From Pseudomonas crudilactis (lineage in GTDB: Bacteria; Pseudomonadota; Gammaproteobacteria; Pseudomonadales; Pseudomonadaceae): a stretch of 64,000 nucleotides of DNA. Each line of letters starts with the position of its first letter. The stretch's first letter is position 1. The stretch is taken from contig NZ_WXVV01000028.1 of the NCBI RefSeq assembly GCF_013433315.1, positions 28,465 through 92,464 of the forward strand, read 5' to 3'. The notes under the pieces are model-generated. The model saw nothing but the letters and a program-made list of their open reading frames with translations. It did not search any database and was not told the DNA's origin. Made by a program: the position numbers and the translations under genes. Shown here one piece after another: positions 60,609 to 64,000 of the stretch.

Positions 60609-61229
60609 ATGGGATTGAAAGGCTGGGCGGGTTGTCTCGTATTCACCCTGTTGGCAGGCTCTGCATGGGCCACCGATCAGGCCCCGATCAAAGCGAAGGC
60701 TGAAGAAAAAGCCCAAGTGCTGGAAGAGAAAGCGGCGGACAAGGTCAGCGCTGCACCGGCGCCGAAAGCCGAAGCCATTACCCCGACCGAAGTGCAAGCG
60801 GTCGACCCCGCCGGCGCGGCGCCGCTGGACGATCCGATCACTTGTCTGGCGCGCAGTATCTACTGGGAAGCCAAAGGCAAGGACACGCCGGAAATGGAAG
60901 CGGTGGCCAGTGTGGTGATGAATCGCCTCGGTCACGAAGGCTTTCCCGACACGGTGTGTGCTGTCGTCAAACAAGGTTCGGAAACCAGGAGCTGCCAGTT
61001 TTCCTGGTGGTGCGACGGCAAACCGGATCAGGTCAAGGAAGATGCCGAATACACGCTGGCCAAGGATATTGCCCGCAAAGCGCTGAACCGCCAACTCAAG
61101 GATCGCACCAACGGCGCGCTGTATTTCCACGACCGCAACGTGCATCCGAGCTGGGCCAAGGAGTACCGCAAGACTGCCGAAACCGGGAAATTCCTTTTCT
61201 ACAAACCGGCCGGTGGCGACGCGCGTTAA
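60609..61229 (+). CDS. SleB-type cell wall hydrolase
   Basis: 206 aa. Signal peptide (WAGCLVFTLLAGSAWATD), a Lys/Glu/Ala-rich linker (about 25-70), then a Hydrolase_2/SleB lytic transglycosylase domain: ARSIYWEAKGKDTPEMEAVASVVMNRLGHEGFPDTVCAVV with the catalytic glutamate in YWEAKG, and ALYFHDRNVHPSWAKEYRKT. It would cleave peptidoglycan in the periplasm. GGAAGA precedes the ATG. Its stop overlaps the convergent LysR gene by 4 bases. Confidence 0.9.
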   Translation: MGLKGWAGCLVFTLLAGSAWATDQAPIKAKAEEKAQVLEEKAADKVSAAPAPKAEAITPTEVQAVDPAGAAPLDDPITCLARSIYWEAKGKDTPEMEAVASVVMNRLGHEGFPDTVCAVVKQGSETRSCQFSWWCDGKPDQVKEDAEYTLAKDIARKALNRQLKDRTNGALYFHDRNVHPSWAKEYRKTAETGKFLFYKPAGGDAR

Positions 61230-62113
61230 GCGCAGACCTGCCGCACACAATCGCGCAACCACCGATGCGCCGGGTCGGCGTCCATGCGCGGGTGCCAGAG
61301 CATCGACACGCTGATGTCCGGCATCGTGAAGGGCAGGGCGAAACTGTGCAGGCCCGTGCGTAGTTTGCTGGTATGACGCTGCGGGACAGTGGCGATCAGC
61401 TCTGATTCGCGCACCAGCGTCAGTGCCGCCGAGAATCCACCGAACGAGGTGACGATGTCCCGCGTCAGGCCGAGCGCAAGTAACGCTTCATCCACCGGGC
61501 CGCTGCTGCGCCCGCGTCGTGAGATCAGAATGTGCTGGCCACCAGCGAAGCGTTTGCTCGTGACTTTCCCCGCGCTCAACGGATGCCCTTCACGCACCAC
61601 ACCAATCCACTGATCCTGAAACAGGATACGGCTGTGGAGCGTCGGGTCGGTGCTGTCATCGACCACGCCGGTTTCCAGATCGACGCGGCCTTCGCGTAGC
61701 GGCGTGCTGTCCTTGTCGGCTTTCTGCACAAAGCGCAGGCGCACGCCGGGCGCTTCTTCGGCGATGCGCGCGAGCAGGGCGGCGGCAAAGGTTTCGACAA
61801 AGCCGTCGGTGTTGCGCAGGGTGAAGGTGCGTTGCAAGCGGCCGGGATCAAGCACTTCGGCAGGTCGTAAAACCGCCTCGGCGTCCTGCACCAGGTGACT
61901 GACCCGTTCGCGCAATTCCAGCGCGCGCGGCGTCGGCACCAGGCCACGACCTGCGCGCACCAGCAACGGATCACCTGTGGTTTCGCGCAAACGGGCGAGG
62001 GCGCGACTCATGGCCGACGGGCTCAGCCGCAGACATTTGGCGGCACGGGCGACGCTGCCCTCGCGCAGCAAGACGTCGAGGGTGATCAGCAGGTTCAGAT
62101 CCGGTGCGGTCAT
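61226..62113 (-). CDS. LysR-type transcriptional regulator
   Basis: 295 aa. N-terminal helix-turn-helix (DLNLLITLDVLLREGSVARAAKCLRLSPSAMSRALARLRETTGDPLLVRAG), then effector domain; NodD/NahR-like subgroup. It is divergent from the MFS exporter gene 103 bp away, which is probably its target. It overlaps the convergent SleB gene by a few bases. Confidence 0.93.
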   Translation of the reverse strand: MTAPDLNLLITLDVLLREGSVARAAKCLRLSPSAMSRALARLRETTGDPLLVRAGRGLVPTPRALELRERVSHLVQDAEAVLRPAEVLDPGRLQRTFTLRNTDGFVETFAAALLARIAEEAPGVRLRFVQKADKDSTPLREGRVDLETGVVDDSTDPTLHSRILFQDQWIGVVREGHPLSAGKVTSKRFAGGQHILISRRGRSSGPVDEALLALGLTRDIVTSFGGFSAALTLVRESELIATVPQRHTSKLRTGLHSFALPFTMPDISVSMLWHPRMDADPAHRWLRDCVRQVCA

Positions 62114-62216
62114 GACATGGCGTTCCGTGCAGGTATTGAGTGCAAAGCATGCGTCTTGCGCCGTGTCTTGTCGAGGCTCACGCTATGGCAGATCACTTTT
62201 GCACTGCGAGCCTGCC

Positions 62217-63629
62217 ATGCCCCGAGAACCCCTGAGCACTCCCGCCCGCTGGGCGCTGACCAGTCTGGCCTTGTCGATGTTGATGCCGTCACTGGACACC
62301 AGCATTGCCAACGCGGGTCTGCCGATATTGGCGACGGCATTTGATGCGACGTTTCAACAGGTGCAATGGATCGTGCTGGCCTACCTGCTGGCGATCACCA
62401 CATTGATTGTCAGTGTCGGGCGTCTGGGCGATGGTTTTGGACGGCGGCGATTGCTGTTGATCGGGATTGGCATTTTCACCAGCGCCTCGTTGGCCTGCGC
62501 ACTGGCACCGGGACTGGGTTGGCTGATCGGCGCACGGGCGGTGCAAGGTGTTGGCGCGGCGATCATGTTCGCCTTGACGGTGGCGCTGGTGGCCGATGCG
62601 GTGCCCAAGGCGCGGGCGGGCAGTGCGATGGGCTTGCTGGCGACGATGTCGGCGACGGGCACCAGTCTTGGGCCGTCGCTGGGCGGGCTGTTGATGACGC
62701 ATGTCGGCTGGCAGGCGATTTTTCTGCTCAACGTGCCGTTGGGCTTGCTCAATGCGTGGCTGGTGTACCGCTATTTGCCGGTGGATCGGGCCGCCGGGCC
62801 GCGAGTCGCGTTCGATTATTCTGGCAGCGTGGTGCTGGTGTTGACGCTGGCGGCTTATGCGCTGGCAATGACCCTTGAAGGTTTCACCGTGCCGTTGCTG
62901 TTGGCCAGCCTGTGCGGCGCGGGGTTGTTCGTCATGATCGAGAAGAAGGCCAAGGCGCCGCTGATTCGTTTGTCACTGTTCGCTGACCGGCGATTGAGCA
63001 GTAGCCTGGCGCTGACGTTGTTGGTGACCACCGTGATGATGACCACGCTGGTGGTCGGTCCGTTTTACCTGCACCGGGGTTTGGGGCTCAGCAGCACAAT
63101 GGTCGGCGTGGCGTTATCGATCGGACCGTTGTTGTCCGCATTCGGCGGTGTGCCGGCTGGGCGTCTGGTGGATCGTTTCGGCGCACGTCGGATCGTGCCG
63201 GGCGCGTTACTCGCCATGGCCTGCGGTTGCGGCTTGTTGGCACTGTTGCCGATGAGTCTGGGGGTGCCCGCGTATTTACTGCCGATTGCCGTAGTCGCTG
63301 TTGGTTTTGCGTTGTTTCAGGCAGCCAACAACACTGGATTGATGGCAGGAGTCCGTCAGGAGCAGCGTGGCGTGGTCTCGGCGATGCTCGGTCTGGCGCG
63401 CAACCTCGGCTTGATCACCGGGGCGGCGGTGATGGGCGCGGTGTTTGCGCTGGCGGCGGGCGATCCGACGCAGGCGCCTGCAACGGCCATTGCCAGTGGA
63501 TTGCACATCACCTTTGGCGTCGCGGTAGCGTTGATGCTCATGGCATTGATCATCAGCCGAGCGCAGTTCAACTGTAGGAGTGAGCCTGCTCGCGAAGAGG
63601 CCGGCACAGGCAACATCTCCGGTGACTGA
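62217..63629 (+). CDS. MFS multidrug exporter (DHA2/EmrB type)
   Basis: 470 aa, about 14 hydrophobic segments. DHA2 signatures are SLDTSIANAGLPILA (about residue 23), the loop GRLGDGFGRRRLLLIG (about 63) and GTSLGPSLGGLLMTHVGWQAIFLLNVPLG (about 145). The last 17 or so residues (CRSEPAREEAGTGNISGD) are read from a REP element, so the original stop was lost and the reading frame now ends inside the repeat. ATG chosen because the frame before it overlaps the LysR control region. Confidence 0.9.
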   Translation: MPREPLSTPARWALTSLALSMLMPSLDTSIANAGLPILATAFDATFQQVQWIVLAYLLAITTLIVSVGRLGDGFGRRRLLLIGIGIFTSASLACALAPGLGWLIGARAVQGVGAAIMFALTVALVADAVPKARAGSAMGLLATMSATGTSLGPSLGGLLMTHVGWQAIFLLNVPLGLLNAWLVYRYLPVDRAAGPRVAFDYSGSVVLVLTLAAYALAMTLEGFTVPLLLASLCGAGLFVMIEKKAKAPLIRLSLFADRRLSSSLALTLLVTTVMMTTLVVGPFYLHRGLGLSSTMVGVALSIGPLLSAFGGVPAGRLVDRFGARRIVPGALLAMACGCGLLALLPMSLGVPAYLLPIAVVAVGFALFQAANNTGLMAGVRQEQRGVVSAMLGLARNLGLITGAAVMGAVFALAAGDPTQAPATAIASGLHITFGVAVALMLMALIISRAQFNCRSEPAREEAGTGNISGD

Positions 63630-63897
63630 CACTCCGCTTTCGCGAGCAGGCTCGCTCCCACAGGGGAGCGGGTTGATCAGCAGATCTTCGGCCGAACCGG
63701 GATCAAATGTGGGAGCGAGCCTGCTCGCGAAGAGGTCGGCACAGGCAACATCTCCAGTGATTGATACACCGCTTTCGCGAGCAGGCTCGCTCCCACAGGG
63801 GATAGGGTTGATCAGTAGATCTTCAGCCGATCCGGGACCAAATGTGGGAGCGGGTTGATCAGTAGATTTTCGGCCGAACCGGGATCAAATGTGGGAG
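63575..63897. repeat. Tandemly amplified REP array
   Basis: A cluster of at least two inverted REP pairs of the GAGCCTGCTCGC variant in tandem. The phrase AAATGTGGGAG occurs near 63704, 63838 and 63887, giving a repeat period of about 134 bp, then a shortened unit of about 49 bp. The spacer GGTTGATCAG(C/T)AGAT is repeated in each unit. The first copy overlaps the MFS coding end. No gene lies in it. Confidence 0.85.
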
Positions 63898-63920
63898 ATT
63901 CTATGGTTCATGCCTAGCCC

Positions 63921-64000
63921 CTAAACGGCTTTAGGTGAGTATTCGCTCTGATTTTTCAGCAGAGCAAATACCACCCGGGCAAGCTTGCGGGCTAGTGCGA
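63921..64000 (-). mobile_element. IS110-family transposase, C-terminal end (partial)
   Basis: Only the last 26 codons are in the window, read on the minus strand as ALARKLARVVFALLKNQSEY then SPKAV and a stop. This tail is what I recall for IS110-type transposases in Pseudomonas. The rest lies beyond the right edge. IS110 elements have no terminal inverted repeats, so the left end cannot be placed exactly; it probably lies between the REP array and the stop codon. Confidence 0.7.

Noticed and set aside
63575..63897. Array resembling a CRISPR
   Set aside because: The repeats are inverted REP pairs with conserved spacers, not direct repeats separated by unique spacers; no cas genes are present.

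Overview
The window is chromosomal DNA of a Pseudomonas, most likely of the P. fluorescens group. The basis is high-GC coding with typical Pseudomonas families (spu/puu polyamine genes, pyrimidine reduction, paoABC) and dense intergenic REP repeats built on a palindrome around GAGCAAGCTC. I saw no rRNA, tRNA or CRISPR. Protein calls rest on motifs read by eye; no database was searched.

Layout: 1-7.1 kb is a pyrimidine catabolism locus (preA partial, preT, dihydropyrimidinase, an NCS1 permease and an M20 amidohydrolase). 7.3-11.5 kb holds a secreted CAP protein, an alpha/beta hydrolase, a Tat-exported aldo/keto reductase and a LysR-cupin pair. 12-15.7 kb is a periplasmic molybdenum aldehyde oxidoreductase, paoCBA. 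16-21.2 kb carries an L-lactate permease, lipoproteins, small proteins and thpR. 21.5-32.5 kb is a complete polyamine block: ABC importer spuFGH plus binding protein, and the gamma-glutamylation pathway puuD, puuA, puuC, puuB with regulator puuR.

From about 32.6 to 37.1 kb the sequence turns visibly AT-rich and carries five genes unlike the rest: a one-TM membrane protein with a TIR-like protein on the + strand, and facing them a TIR/coiled-coil protein, a double-TIR protein and a SLOG-like protein on the - strand. This looks like an acquired defence (NAD-signalling, Thoeris-like) island and is the most interesting part of the window. A G8 tract inside the membrane protein gene and a G12 tract upstream suggest possible phase variation.

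37.2-48 kb contains a short Pseudomonas-type protein with a structured leader, a Cys-repeat secreted protein, a SpoT-like HD protein, an AbrB-type membrane protein, a three-gene efflux system (outer membrane factor, HlyD, FUSC), a quinone reductase and a LysR regulator. 48.1-52.3 kb carries a DeoR regulator and a second puuA-puuB pair. 52.4-64 kb holds chrA, a LysR gene, the molybdopterin genes moaB-moeA and moaA (which could supply the paoCBA enzyme), a bestrophin, a second CAP protein, a SleB-type hydrolase, a LysR/MFS pair, and the 3' end of an IS110-type transposase at the right edge. Besides REP pairs, there is a roughly 178-bp element with terminal inverted repeats in five places, including one core-deleted hairpin derivative.
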